Part shown: positions 1-9,577 of the stretch, one piece after another | Layout of the letters: the number at the start of each line of letters is the position of its first letter | Numbering within the stretch: the first letter of the stretch is position 1 | Origin: Leptospira sp. | GTDB taxonomy: Bacteria; Spirochaetota; Leptospiria; Leptospirales; Leptospiraceae | Direction: 5' to 3' | Assembly: GCA_009991425.1 (NCBI GenBank) | Contig: JAACWH010000039.1 | Span: 1-53,332, forward strand | DNA length: 53,332 bases | Position numbers and translations under genes: made by a program | The notes under the pieces: generated by a model | Database searches by the model: none | Told to the model about the DNA's origin: nothing | The model's input: the letters and a program-made list of their open reading frames with translations, nothing else

Positions 1-1
1 G

Positions 2-733
2 GATGCAATTCGCACAGGCTTGAATCTTGGTGACCAAATCAATATCCTAGGGCATTCCTGGGGTGGTCTCTATGCCATGCTCTATGCAACCGATGCAACT
101 TACAAGTCTCATGTGAAGTCCTTGGCACTGGTGAGTAGTGCTGGTGCGCAACACCAATACTTTTTTGGCACTGCTCAATCTTTCTTTTCTAGACTTGTTA
201 CAAAAGCTGGAGGAGATGCTACAGCTGCTCAAGCGAGGTTGAATGTTGTTCAAACTCCTGTTGATCCATCTAAATCTGGATATGCGCCAACTTTGAAAGC
301 ATTGAAGGAATATTATGCATTCTTATTTAAAAAATACTTTAATGATTATTTGCCTACACCTACAGCGTTAGATGGATCATCTGAAAATTTTAGAGTATTG
401 AATCTTGATTTTATCTCAGAGAAAACGATTCGAAATGGAGTGGCAGTCTCAAATTTATTGAATACTGAATTAGGTATAGGTGCAGGAACAGGATCTCTAG
501 ATATTAGAGCGTCTCTAGGAGTAATTACTGCACCAGTGAAGTTGATTCATGGTAATAATGACGTAGTTCCAATTGATTACATTATCAATACTACTAATCA
601 GGATGCAAACTCAGTTGAAACTGCATTGACTGGCGTAGTAGAAAGTAAGGTTATAATTTCCAACTGTGGGCATTTTCCTTTTATTGAAAAACCAACTGAA
701 TTTGCAGCCGCTATGAGTGGCTTCTTTCAATAG
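2..733 (+). CDS. alpha/beta hydrolase, C-terminal part (5' end outside window)
   Basis: The reading frame is open to the left edge, so the gene starts upstream; the first possible in-window start (TTG at 20) lies only a few residues before the active site. The nucleophile elbow GHSWGG carries the catalytic Ser. A likely acid Asp sits in HGNNDVVP and the catalytic His in NCGHFPF near the end, which gives a complete Ser-Asp-His triad. A helical cap of roughly 100 residues lies between elbow and Asp. The elbow resembles proline iminopeptidases and related hydrolases, but the substrate cannot be assigned. The N-terminal part, including any signal peptide, is not visible. Confidence 0.85.
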   Translation, partial: DAIRTGLNLGDQINILGHSWGGLYAMLYATDATYKSHVKSLALVSSAGAQHQYFFGTAQSFFSRLVTKAGGDATAAQARLNVVQTPVDPSKSGYAPTLKALKEYYAFLFKKYFNDYLPTPTALDGSSENFRVLNLDFISEKTIRNGVAVSNLLNTELGIGAGTGSLDIRASLGVITAPVKLIHGNNDVVPIDYIINTTNQDANSVETALTGVVESKVIISNCGHFPFIEKPTEFAAAMSGFFQ

Positions 734-795
734 TAAGACGGTTTAAGCATTTAAATTGAGGATTTTGTATCTTGATCGGATAGAGAATCCTTAAT

Positions 796-878
796 GAAAT
801 CAGAAGATCTTTCTCTAGTACTAAATGTGCTAGAGATCTAGGCTTCTTGATTTCTCACTAACATACTAAGAAATCAAG
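796..878 (+). promoter_or_regulatory. two mutually exclusive hairpins upstream of the 913/938 gene
   Basis: Three related arms occur in a row: GAAATCAGAAG at 796-806, its near complement CTTCTTGATTTCT at 843-855, and AGAAATCAAG at 869-878. Arm 2 can pair with arm 1 (also helped by TCTCTAG 812-818 with CTAGAGA 830-836) or perfectly over 10 bp with arm 3 (846-855 with 869-878). Such overlapping pairing is the layout of an attenuator or of a messenger switch. There is no clear U-tract, so a simple terminator is less likely. It sits about 35 bases before the best ribosome binding site of the next gene. Confidence 0.35.
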
Positions 879-912
879 TTCATAACGATTTTCAAAGACA
901 GAGGAAAAGATT

Positions 913-1032
913 ATGGATGAAGATTTATCATTGATTTATGGATTATTCAGTTGGACTTTTTTCTTTGCTTTGGTATACATCTACAAGCATTCCCTTGCGA
1001 AATCGAGAAGGGATCTTGAGACAAACTTCTGA
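913..1032 (+). other. short reading frame that is probably the displaced N-terminus of the 938-1576 gene
   Basis: An ATG at 913 follows a strong Shine-Dalgarno sequence (GAGGAAAAG, 901-909). It encodes 39 residues: an acidic start, one hydrophobic helix (GLFSWTFFFALVYIY) and a basic tail, then a TGA at 1030. This looks like a real membrane-protein N-terminus. The next gene, in the following frame, has no ribosome binding site and starts with an unlikely-looking sequence. A one-base net insertion near 1020-1030 would join the two. Confidence 0.45.
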
Positions 1033-1576
1033 ATTAGATCTTCCCTACCATGAAGTAATGAAAGGAAAAGTTGAAATGGATGATTTTCCGCCTCGCTATA
1101 GAGTAGGGGATCCATTTGAAATATCTCTTGATCGCCAAGGATTATCATTTAAAAGCCATGATAGAAGCTATCTACTATTTATTCCTGTTGGATTTTTACT
1201 ATTTATTTCCATTTCGTTCTTTTTGGCTACTGCAAGTTATGAGCTCTTTACTATAGCTAATCCAGATTGGATCAGTATAGTCTTTGCAATTCTTTTTAAT
1301 TCGCATCTATTTTTTGCAGTGAGTTTTTCTTTGTATGTTACTTATCGAATCTATGTTCCTAAGACATTGCGAATCGAAAAAGGAATCATGACTTATGGAT
1401 TCATGAAAATTCCAGTCTCCCAAATAGAGGAAGTCAATTTTGAAAAAGTATATATAAAATTTGTAACTGATGAAAAGGTTTACAAAATATTTTTACCTTT
1501 TCTCTGCCATATAAAAAATGCAAAACTATGTTCAGATTTAATCCAAAAATCTATCCTATACTTTGGCATTCGTTAG
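938..1576 (+). CDS. membrane protein of unknown function, probably frameshifted near its start
   Basis: No family is recognised. In this frame there are two hydrophobic stretches, roughly residues 75-100 and 113-140, followed by a cytoplasmic tail with short beta-like segments (LRIEKGIMTYGFMKIP onward). That arrangement of a two-helix hairpin plus a small beta domain resembles bacterial PH-like membrane proteins, though this is only a resemblance. The first ~30 residues of this frame look like out-of-frame translation, and the ATG at 938 lacks a Shine-Dalgarno sequence. The true start is probably 913 in another frame. Either a sequencing error or a real mutation is possible. Confidence 0.55.
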   Translation: MDYSVGLFSLLWYTSTSIPLRNREGILRQTSELDLPYHEVMKGKVEMDDFPPRYRVGDPFEISLDRQGLSFKSHDRSYLLFIPVGFLLFISISFFLATASYELFTIANPDWISIVFAILFNSHLFFAVSFSLYVTYRIYVPKTLRIEKGIMTYGFMKIPVSQIEEVNFEKVYIKFVTDEKVYKIFLPFLCHIKNAKLCSDLIQKSILYFGIR

Positions 1577-1584
1577 TTGGTAAG

Positions 1585-1654
1585 CTATCAATCTATTCTT
1601 CTCTTGATTTTCCAATTGCAAATTCATGAATCAAATAGATTGAATGTTTGATAG
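1585..1654. terminator. possible bidirectional terminator between convergent genes
   Basis: CTATCA/ATCTATT at 1585-1597 can pair with AATAGAT at 1634-1640 and TGATAG at 1649-1654, leaving an 8-base bulge. It lies between the convergent stop codons at 1576 and 1674. The stem is imperfect and there is no strong T-tract, so the call is tentative. Confidence 0.3.
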
Positions 1655-1673
1655 GGCATATTTTATTCATTAG

Positions 1674-2132
1674 CTATTTCAGATACTCTTCCATCTTTTC
1701 CCGAAGATTCGCAGGCCAAGCACTAAGACCAGTAGTCTTGAATTCTGCGAAACCGTAGAGCATTTTCATACTGCATCGTTTCTGGGATTCTGGAGAATTT
1801 GCAGTAATTCTTAATAGCACAGTTGATTTTCGTATTTTTTCCACAACCAGAGAGAAATGCAACATGTCACCTAACTTAGATGGACTGTGGAATTTTGCAT
1901 CAATATGCATGGCAGGTATTCCTGTATAGTTCTTACTTATCATTGTTGCAAAAGGGTAATCTAAAGCATCAGCAAACCAGTCTTCTAGAACTTCTATAAA
2001 TAGATTAAAGTATTGTGGTGTGAAAACAACTCCTGCAGGATCGCAGTGTTGGATTCGGACAGTCTTTACGGTTGAAAATGTTTTTGAACTCATTCTAGGT
2101 AACAAATTTAGAGATCCACGAGGTTTCGTCAT
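1674..2132 (-). CDS. acyl-CoA thioesterase, 4-hydroxybenzoyl-CoA thioesterase-type hotdog fold
   Basis: The 152-residue length and single hotdog domain match the 4HBT/YbgC group, which hydrolyses acyl-CoA thioesters in the cytoplasm. The hallmark is the N-terminal strand HCDPAGVVFTPQYFNLF: the Asp in DPAG is the catalytic or base residue in this family, followed by the long central helix (FIEVLEDWFADAL). The substrate is not predictable. A second Met at residue 14 (2093) is an alternative start and would give a length closer to typical family members. The gene is transcribed toward the 938-1576 gene and lies downstream of the membrane protein at 2261-2794, with 128 bases between them. Confidence 0.8.
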   Translation of the reverse strand: MTKPRGSLNLLPRMSSKTFSTVKTVRIQHCDPAGVVFTPQYFNLFIEVLEDWFADALDYPFATMISKNYTGIPAMHIDAKFHSPSKLGDMLHFSLVVEKIRKSTVLLRITANSPESQKRCSMKMLYGFAEFKTTGLSAWPANLREKMEEYLK

Positions 2133-2260
2133 GGCTTTTCTTTATTTGGTTTCCCTTTGAAGATGAGTCTGTGTTACACTAAATATCTCAATAATGCTGA
2201 GATACATGATCTCTGCACTATTGATTAAGATGCAAATGTCTCTGGTAATTTCCTTTTCGG

Positions 2261-2794
2261 TTATAGTGTAGTGTGTGTAAAAGCCAAAAAGTTCATAACT
2301 GCTGATACAATCCATACTGGAGTGAAAATTATACCTACATTTCGTCCATTTCTGGATACTTTCGGGTTGTGACCTAGGAATGGTATACCAGCATGATTGG
2401 CATTGACCAAAGCAAACAAGGTAGACATCACAAAGAAAAGGAAATGCAGAGAGGTTCGTTCGATGAGTGGCAATTGAAAGGCATAAATGATAGCTACAAT
2501 TACTGACCAATAAGCAAGCGAGTTTTGGCGCTGCTCAAAGAGTAGAAGGAATATGTAATCTTTAGCAGCTGTTTTCTTCTCTTCTGGCACAGACGAAATG
2601 GCAGAATCTAGCATCCCCATCTGCTCTTTAGCAGTTATTTGACTCTTTCCATTTGGCAATCCATGCTCAAAGAATGGTAGAACATAGTTCACAATGAGCC
2701 GACCCAACATGGGAAAAGCGACCTCGATTGAGTGAAGAATTCCAGGTAAGGTACATAATGCCATACCAATTGTAGAAATTAAGTTATTGTCCAT
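2261..2794 (-). CDS. integral membrane protein, probable target of the adjacent TetR regulator
   Basis: 177 residues with an N-terminal hydrophobic segment (about 8-40), a soluble helical stretch rich in Lys/Glu (50-85), and three further hydrophobic segments (about 92-112, 118-134 and 150-172). No family is recognised. The start is well supported by AAGGAG eight bases upstream. It is divergent from a TetR-family gene, and the 175-base gap carries two matching operator-like sites. The usual reading of such an arrangement is that the regulator controls this gene. The function is unknown; transport or membrane stress protection would be a guess. Confidence 0.7.
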   Translation of the reverse strand: MDNNLISTIGMALCTLPGILHSIEVAFPMLGRLIVNYVLPFFEHGLPNGKSQITAKEQMGMLDSAISSVPEEKKTAAKDYIFLLLFEQRQNSLAYWSVIVAIIYAFQLPLIERTSLHFLFFVMSTLFALVNANHAGIPFLGHNPKVSRNGRNVGIIFTPVWIVSAVMNFLAFTHTTL

Positions 2795-2841
2795 GTTAAA
2801 TACTCCTTAGTAATTTTCTCATTCTATTTAATTCTCCATTT

Positions 2842-2857
2842 GTAACTAAATAGTTAC
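2842..2857. promoter_or_regulatory. TetR-type operator candidate, site A
   Basis: A perfect 16-bp palindrome, GTAACTAAATAGTTAC, 48 bases before the start of the divergent membrane-protein gene. TetR regulators usually bind 14-20 bp palindromes in divergent gaps such as this one. Site B repeats the same pattern. Confidence 0.6.
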
Positions 2858-2902
2858 TAAATAACTAATAATTTAATAACAAAATTGAGTCAAGAAAAAT
2901 AA

Positions 2903-2918
2903 GTAATTGAATAGTTAC
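2903..2918. promoter_or_regulatory. TetR-type operator candidate, site B
   Basis: GTAATTGAATAGTTAC matches site A at 13 of 16 positions and keeps the outer half-sites. It lies 52 bases before the TetR start codon, so the two sites are placed almost symmetrically, 61 bp apart start to start, about six helical turns. This suggests autoregulation plus control of the divergent gene. Confidence 0.55.
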
Positions 2919-2969
2919 AAATAGCGAGTAAGTGATTGATCGTTTTGGGGAAAGAAAAAAGATATAAGA

Positions 2970-3563
2970 ATGGGAAGAAACAAAGAATACAAACGGGAGC
3001 AGCTTTTAGCAAGTGCCATAAAAATATTCAGAAAGAATGGATTTCATGCTACAAGTACAGATTCTCTTGCCGATGAATTTGGAATCAATAAAAAGAGCTT
3101 GTTTGCTGAATTTGGTTCCAAACTGAATCTATTCACAAATACACTCGAATACTATGAACAAACATTTTTAAGTGAGATGCTAAAACCAATTGAAGAGAAG
3201 GATGCGAGTACTGAGGGAATCAAAACATTGTTCAATCGAATGGTTGAGTTTGGTCAGAAAGATCTATGTGGACTGGGTTGTCTCTTATGCAATACTTCTG
3301 CTCAAAGAGGCTCTCTGGATGCTTGTATTGGACCATTGATTGATAATTATTATGAAAGGATTCAGAGCGGGTTCCAATATGCTTTGAAAAACTTTACCAA
3401 ATCAAAAAAAAGCGAATCTCGTATAAACATCCAAATGGTTTCTAATTTTTTAACCACAACCTTGATAGGCATGGCAACAAGCATCCGAGCAGAAGCTCCT
3501 ATACAGCAGTTACGTGGAACTTGTAAATTTATTGAATCATATATCGATTCCTTGAGCACATAG
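2970..3563 (+). CDS. TetR/AcrR-family transcriptional regulator
   Basis: 197 residues, the usual TetR length. Residues 8-54 form the N-terminal helix-turn-helix domain (KREQLLASAIKIFRKNGF, then TSTDSLADEFGINKKSLFAEFGSK). The rest is a helical ligand-binding and dimerisation domain, with a Cys-rich patch at about residues 90-98 (LCGLGCLLCN). That patch could sense a reactive or metal ligand, but this is inference. It is divergent from the membrane protein at 2261-2794, with two operator-like palindromes between them. katG lies convergently downstream, so control of katG by this protein is possible but not supported by a matching site at katG. Confidence 0.85.
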   Translation: MGRNKEYKREQLLASAIKIFRKNGFHATSTDSLADEFGINKKSLFAEFGSKLNLFTNTLEYYEQTFLSEMLKPIEEKDASTEGIKTLFNRMVEFGQKDLCGLGCLLCNTSAQRGSLDACIGPLIDNYYERIQSGFQYALKNFTKSKKSESRINIQMVSNFLTTTLIGMATSIRAEAPIQQLRGTCKFIESYIDSLST

Positions 3564-3606
3564 AAAGTTTACAAAAATTTTGAAAGATCTTGCGTTTCCT
3601 TGCAAA

Positions 3607-3630
3607 ATGCCATGAGTTTCCCCATGGCAT
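3607..3630. terminator. hairpin between convergent tetR and katG
   Basis: ATGCCATG at 3607-3614 pairs perfectly with CATGGCAT at 3623-3630 around an 8-base loop. It lies in the 135-base gap between two convergent genes, as expected for a shared terminator, but neither strand has a convincing T-tract. Confidence 0.4.
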
Positions 3631-3698
3631 CCCAGTTTGCTTTAACTTTAACTTGACGTTAAATCATATCGGTAAGACCGTTACGGTTAATCGATTTT

Positions 3699-5915
<2,217 letters not shown>

Positions 5916-5917
5916 TT

Positions 5918-5947
5918 ATATTAGAACATAAAAAATAATTTAGTCCA
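5918..5947 (-). promoter_or_regulatory. candidate sigma70-type promoter of katG with overlapping dyad
   Basis: Read on the minus strand, TGGACT (5942-5947) and TAATAT (5918-5923) are separated by 18 bases, and the katG start is 38 bases further on. A short AT-rich dyad, TTTAT-N8-ATAAA (5915-5932), overlaps the -10 region and could be a repressor site. It is not a good match to the standard PerR box. Confidence 0.3.
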
Positions 5948-6069
5948 CCTCTTTTTTACTATAATGATTGAGATTGGTTAAGATTCTCTCAATGAGCAGA
6001 TAGAGGGAAGCTATGATAGTAGATAATTATTTAATGTTAAATGATTTGCTTAGACTTTTCTTATAGGAA

Positions 6070-7527
6070 TTAGTTCATTTTGCAGTAATCACAATTTCCA
6101 CAAAATGTAGGTTCTTCGCCAAAATAATTGTATAGAAATGCTCGCCTGCATTTTTCAGCTTTAGAATACATTAACATCTCGTAGAGTTTTTTGAGGGAAT
6201 TTTTTTTCTTAGATTCTAGTTTTGCTTCATCAGTTAATTCTTGGGGAAGAGTTCCGATTAGTTTTAGATTGTAATTTTCTACATCTCCCGAAGTTACTGA
6301 ATATCTATCCAATAAATTTAATACTGTCTGCAATCTGTGGTCTCCACGATTTTTAAAAACCACTTTAGACTGGATTTCTTGGTAGTCCCATGAGGTAAGC
6401 TTCTCTCCTGCATGGTGAAATGTATCGTAGACTTTTTTAATGAACTGAGAATCTGGATTTTGCCATTCGATAAAATCCATAAGTACAGCAAGATCATTTT
6501 CCACATAATACAGATAACACTCTGAATCTTGCCCATCTCTTCCTGATCTACCAATTTCTTGGTAATAAGACTCTATGGATATGGGAAGTTCTGCATGTAT
6601 GATTTTTCGGATGTCTGGTTTATCAACTCCCATACCAAATGCGTTAGTTGCTAGAAGTATTTGAGTCTTATTTTCTAAGAAATTTCTTTGAATACGATTG
6701 CGATCTTTTGCATTCAATCTTCCGTGGTAGACAGAATGTTCGATACGATTGGTGGAAAGGTAGTCGGAAAATTTCTCTAATTTATCAATGAGGTTGAAAT
6801 AGACCAAAGTGGATGAACTTTTGCCATTTTGTAAACCTTGGTCATTTCGAATTAATTTTAGAATTGATTTCCATTTTTCTGGTTCATCAACATTTTGCTC
6901 TACATGGAGATATAGGTTGGGGCGAGCAATTCCAGAATGGTAGAGTTTAATCTCATTTGAATCAAAGCCTAATTGTTCAATGATATCTTTTTGTACATGT
7001 TTGGTGGCAGTTGCAGTGAGAGCTATCGTAGTGGGTGAGTCTAAGATAGAGCGAATTTCAGCAATTCTAGAATAGTCTGGTCTAAAATCATGCCCCCATT
7101 GACTTATGCAATGTGCTTCATCTATAGCAAGTAAGGAAATTTTTTGACCACGAATAGCTTCTACAAAAAATTTACTGCGAAATCTTTCGGGTGTGATATA
7201 GAGTATTTTGTATTTTCCTTTTTTCAATTCATCCAGTCTGAAGATTCGTTCTTCCTTACTTAAAGAGGAATTGATAAAGGTAACCTCTGGGGTAATTTTT
7301 TTTAGCGCCATTACTTGATCGTACATGAGTGCAATGAGTGGAGATATTACTATCGTTAACCCATCGAGAAGCAATGCTGGAATTTGGTAGCAGAGGGATT
7401 TGCCCATTCCTGTTGGCATAATCACAAGGCAGTGTTGCCCACCAAGGATTCGTTGGATTATATCTTCTTGGAAGGAGCGAAATTCTGAAATTTGAAATAA
7501 TTTTTTAACGGATTCTAGAGATTGCAA
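6070..7527 (-). CDS. recQ: RecQ-family ATP-dependent DNA helicase, short form
   Basis: A 3'-5' superfamily 2 DNA helicase for repair and recombination. Walker A is MPTGMGKS (Lys43), the DEAH box is IDEAHCISQWGHDFRPDY (136-139 plus the RecQ aromatic-rich loop). The C-terminal helicase half has GRSGRDG (arginine finger region) near residue 330. A zinc-binding cluster of four Cys (460, 476, 479, 482) ends the protein. At 485 residues it is shorter than E. coli RecQ (609). It stops directly after the zinc module, lacking the winged-helix part of the RQC region and the HRDC domain. It stands alone between katG and a divergent membrane protein. Confidence 0.9.
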   Translation of the reverse strand: MQSLESVKKLFQISEFRSFQEDIIQRILGGQHCLVIMPTGMGKSLCYQIPALLLDGLTIVISPLIALMYDQVMALKKITPEVTFINSSLSKEERIFRLDELKKGKYKILYITPERFRSKFFVEAIRGQKISLLAIDEAHCISQWGHDFRPDYSRIAEIRSILDSPTTIALTATATKHVQKDIIEQLGFDSNEIKLYHSGIARPNLYLHVEQNVDEPEKWKSILKLIRNDQGLQNGKSSSTLVYFNLIDKLEKFSDYLSTNRIEHSVYHGRLNAKDRNRIQRNFLENKTQILLATNAFGMGVDKPDIRKIIHAELPISIESYYQEIGRSGRDGQDSECYLYYVENDLAVLMDFIEWQNPDSQFIKKVYDTFHHAGEKLTSWDYQEIQSKVVFKNRGDHRLQTVLNLLDRYSVTSGDVENYNLKLIGTLPQELTDEAKLESKKKNSLKKLYEMLMYSKAEKCRRAFLYNYFGEEPTFCGNCDYCKMN

Positions 7528-7720
7528 AATTTTCTATCCAAAACTAGGAACAAGTTTACTTTGTATTACAAGGATATTTTGTCAATTCGACATTCTTGGA
7601 CTTTAAGTTTGTTTGATAGGTCTGAAATAAAATTAGAATAAATTTTATAGTGTGAAATTTGGTTTCTATAAATTTCACTTATTATTTTAAACTGTTAGGT
7701 GAATTAAAGGGGAAAACATA

Positions 7721-8665
7721 ATGATAGCAAGATTAGTACGATTTATATTTGTAATATTCAATGGAATTGTATTATTTGCATTTATTGTTCCATATATTTT
7801 AACAGAATCTGAGAAGGGAGAAGCATTCTCTAAACATTTTTTGCATCAAGCCTTCACTTGGTTTTTAATTATAGCCTTCTTGGTTACTTTTCTTTTGAAA
7901 TTTAAATCCATCCGAAACATTCGAAAGCAAAATTTACAATTTCGATTCGAACTTGGCTCGCAAATCTTCTGGCTTCTTTTACGCATTTTTATTACTGGAA
8001 TTTGGATTGCCTGGATAGTGAACGACGCAGTTTTCAATAGTGAAGTAATTGGCGGTTTGGTGTTTGGTGCCTGTCTTTTCTATTTAATTCTATATTTTTA
8101 TTGGTTGTTCTATGGAAAGAGAATGCGTAAAGAAAATGAAGAACATTTTGTAACAATTTTAAATAAAATCCAAGTTTCCTATCCTAAGGCAAGTATAGAT
8201 GAAATTTCCTCGCTCAATAAATTGCTAAGATCTTCTTCCCTTTACAAAAAAAGAGATGATGTTTTTTTTGAAATCGTAGTTGGATCACCTGCTAGATCAT
8301 TTACAGTGAGAACAAAAAGAAAGATTATCGAATCTGTTGCCAGTAAAACGGGTGATATAACAGACCCAAGATATTTCCAAAAATTTAATCTTTTAGAATG
8401 GAGATTTTATTTCTGCGTTGATGTTGATTCATACTACTCCTTAAAGCCAGGTATTTATTCTAAATCGCAATTTACATCCTTGTTTGATGAAAAGTTGGCG
8501 GCAAGATATGACAATGTTCTTCGAAAATTTAAAGTATCTAATATAGAAATATCTGAGAATGGAATCGTGATTGCCATTTCTCCGAAGTATGACTTAGCAT
8601 CTTTGGGAATTTCGATACCTTCAGAAGCTGAGCTAGCCGAATTATTCCAAGCTTTCAATAAGTAG
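7721..8665 (+). CDS. membrane protein of unknown function with a C-terminal soluble domain
   Basis: 314 residues. Four hydrophobic segments occupy roughly residues 7-28, 43-62, 84-104 and 110-131, and the remaining ~180 residues look soluble and mixed alpha/beta. No family is recognised. The ATG follows AAAGGGGAAAA, a strong ribosome site. The last ~48 codons have a second, degraded copy at 13410-13568 with nearly 95% nucleotide identity over the final 113 bases. A paralogue of this gene, or a duplication of it, must therefore once have existed nearby. It is divergent from recQ. Confidence 0.65.
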   Translation: MIARLVRFIFVIFNGIVLFAFIVPYILTESEKGEAFSKHFLHQAFTWFLIIAFLVTFLLKFKSIRNIRKQNLQFRFELGSQIFWLLLRIFITGIWIAWIVNDAVFNSEVIGGLVFGACLFYLILYFYWLFYGKRMRKENEEHFVTILNKIQVSYPKASIDEISSLNKLLRSSSLYKKRDDVFFEIVVGSPARSFTVRTKRKIIESVASKTGDITDPRYFQKFNLLEWRFYFCVDVDSYYSLKPGIYSKSQFTSLFDEKLAARYDNVLRKFKVSNIEISENGIVIAISPKYDLASLGISIPSEAELAELFQAFNK

Positions 8666-8668
8666 GGA
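8556..8668 (+). repeat. 113-bp direct repeat, copy 1 (3' end of the 7721-8665 gene)
   Basis: This segment and 13459-13571 align without gaps and differ at 6 of 113 positions by my hand alignment. Both end just after the stop codon (TAGGGA). Weaker similarity continues upstream at the protein level. Confidence 0.9.
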
Positions 8669-8739
8669 TAGTAAAATGAAAATCATTTAGTTCTATATTC
8701 AACATAGTTATCATAAATCTTTTTTTATAACATTCATAT

Positions 8740-8936
8740 ATGATGCAAAATAAGTTTTACCTTCTAACCACAATTTTACTATTTAATTGTGGATCTTTGC
8801 CTAATGCGACTATAGAATTCATAGGCCTTATCCAGTCTCCTGGCAGATCTAGGTTGCTCTTGGCACAGAATTCCTTTTAAGAAAGCCTGAATCCATTATT
8901 TCTAATATTCTTGAGGCTCAGGGATTACAAGAGTGA
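8740..8936 (+). pseudogene. small lipoprotein gene, apparently frameshifted
   Basis: From ATG 8740 a lipoprotein-type signal peptide is encoded (NKFYLLTTILLFNCGS, with the lipobox Cys), but the frame stops at 8878-8880 after 46 residues. Another frame then reads a protein-like tail (LLRKPESIISNILEAQGLQE) to a TGA at 8934-8936. A single frame change around 8850-8870 would join them into a ~65-residue lipoprotein. It lies between the 7721-8665 gene and marR. It could be a decayed gene or a real 46-residue peptide. Confidence 0.4.
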
Positions 8937-9046
8937 ATTTTAATTATAAAATTATCTAGACAGTTCAAAGTAAATTGTTCAATGTTAATTATGTTTTACA
9001 GACATTGGATGAAAATTTTAATGAATCGTGCTATTAAAAATTAGAT

Positions 9047-9481
9047 ATGTCCAAATTGAAATTTGACCAATCCTACGGCCGAATATTAGGAGTAGCTTAT
9101 ACTTCTATTTTTAGGCGACTTGCAAAATACATGAAGGATAAAGATCTTCCCATAACACCAGACCAATTTAGAGTGCTAAGTTTTCTTTGGCAGAATGATG
9201 GATGTTCACAGCAAGAAATTGCCAAAGGATCGAATCGGGATCGTGCAAATGTCACTAGAATTATTGATATATTGGAAAGAGAAGGAATTGTAAAACGAGT
9301 GAATCATGAAACGGATAGACGTATTTTTAGAGTTTTCCTTACCGAAGTGGGTAAAAATCTCGAAGAACCTGCAGCAGAGTGTGGGCAGCTTGCTATAGCT
9401 GACGCATTAGCAGGGATTAATAAAAAAGATATAGATATTTGTATGGCTGTCCTCAAAAAAACTATTCAGAACCTTAATTGA
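9047..9481 (+). CDS. MarR-family transcriptional regulator
   Basis: 144 residues, typical for MarR dimeric winged-helix repressors. The fold is visible in order: a dimerisation helix at the N-terminus, TPDQFRVLSFLWQNDGCSQQEIAKGSNRDRANVTRIIDILEREGIVKR as helix-turn-helix (residues ~38-85), and a wing with the conserved DRR motif (HETDRRIFRVFLT, 87-99). MarR proteins commonly sense phenolic compounds or oxidants and control neighbouring operons. Here the next genes (isochorismatase-like, pirins, NTF2-fold proteins) are the obvious targets. The 96-base gap to the next gene holds a direct repeat that might be its site. Confidence 0.9.
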   Translation: MSKLKFDQSYGRILGVAYTSIFRRLAKYMKDKDLPITPDQFRVLSFLWQNDGCSQQEIAKGSNRDRANVTRIIDILEREGIVKRVNHETDRRIFRVFLTEVGKNLEEPAAECGQLAIADALAGINKKDIDICMAVLKKTIQNLN

Positions 9482-9503
9482 TTTTTTTGTAATATTAGTT
9501 GCG

Positions 9504-9527
9504 TATTTAACAATTGACTATTTAACA
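9504..9527. promoter_or_regulatory. direct repeat upstream of the isochorismatase-pirin cluster
   Basis: TATTTAACA occurs twice (9504-9512 and 9519-9527), 15 bp apart, and TTGACT (9515-9520) overlaps the second copy and could be a -35 element. It sits between marR and its first likely target gene. Binding by MarR is inferred only from position; MarR sites are usually palindromic. Confidence 0.25.
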
Positions 9528-9577
9528 CATTCTTTTTTACTGGTGTTGTAAGAAAATAATTTTTAAAGGATTTCAGT

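Noticed and set aside
2142..2510. 122-codon frame on the minus strand
   Set aside because: It overlaps the membrane-protein gene at 2261-2794 in another frame, has Cys/Ser-rich low-likelihood composition and no ribosome site.
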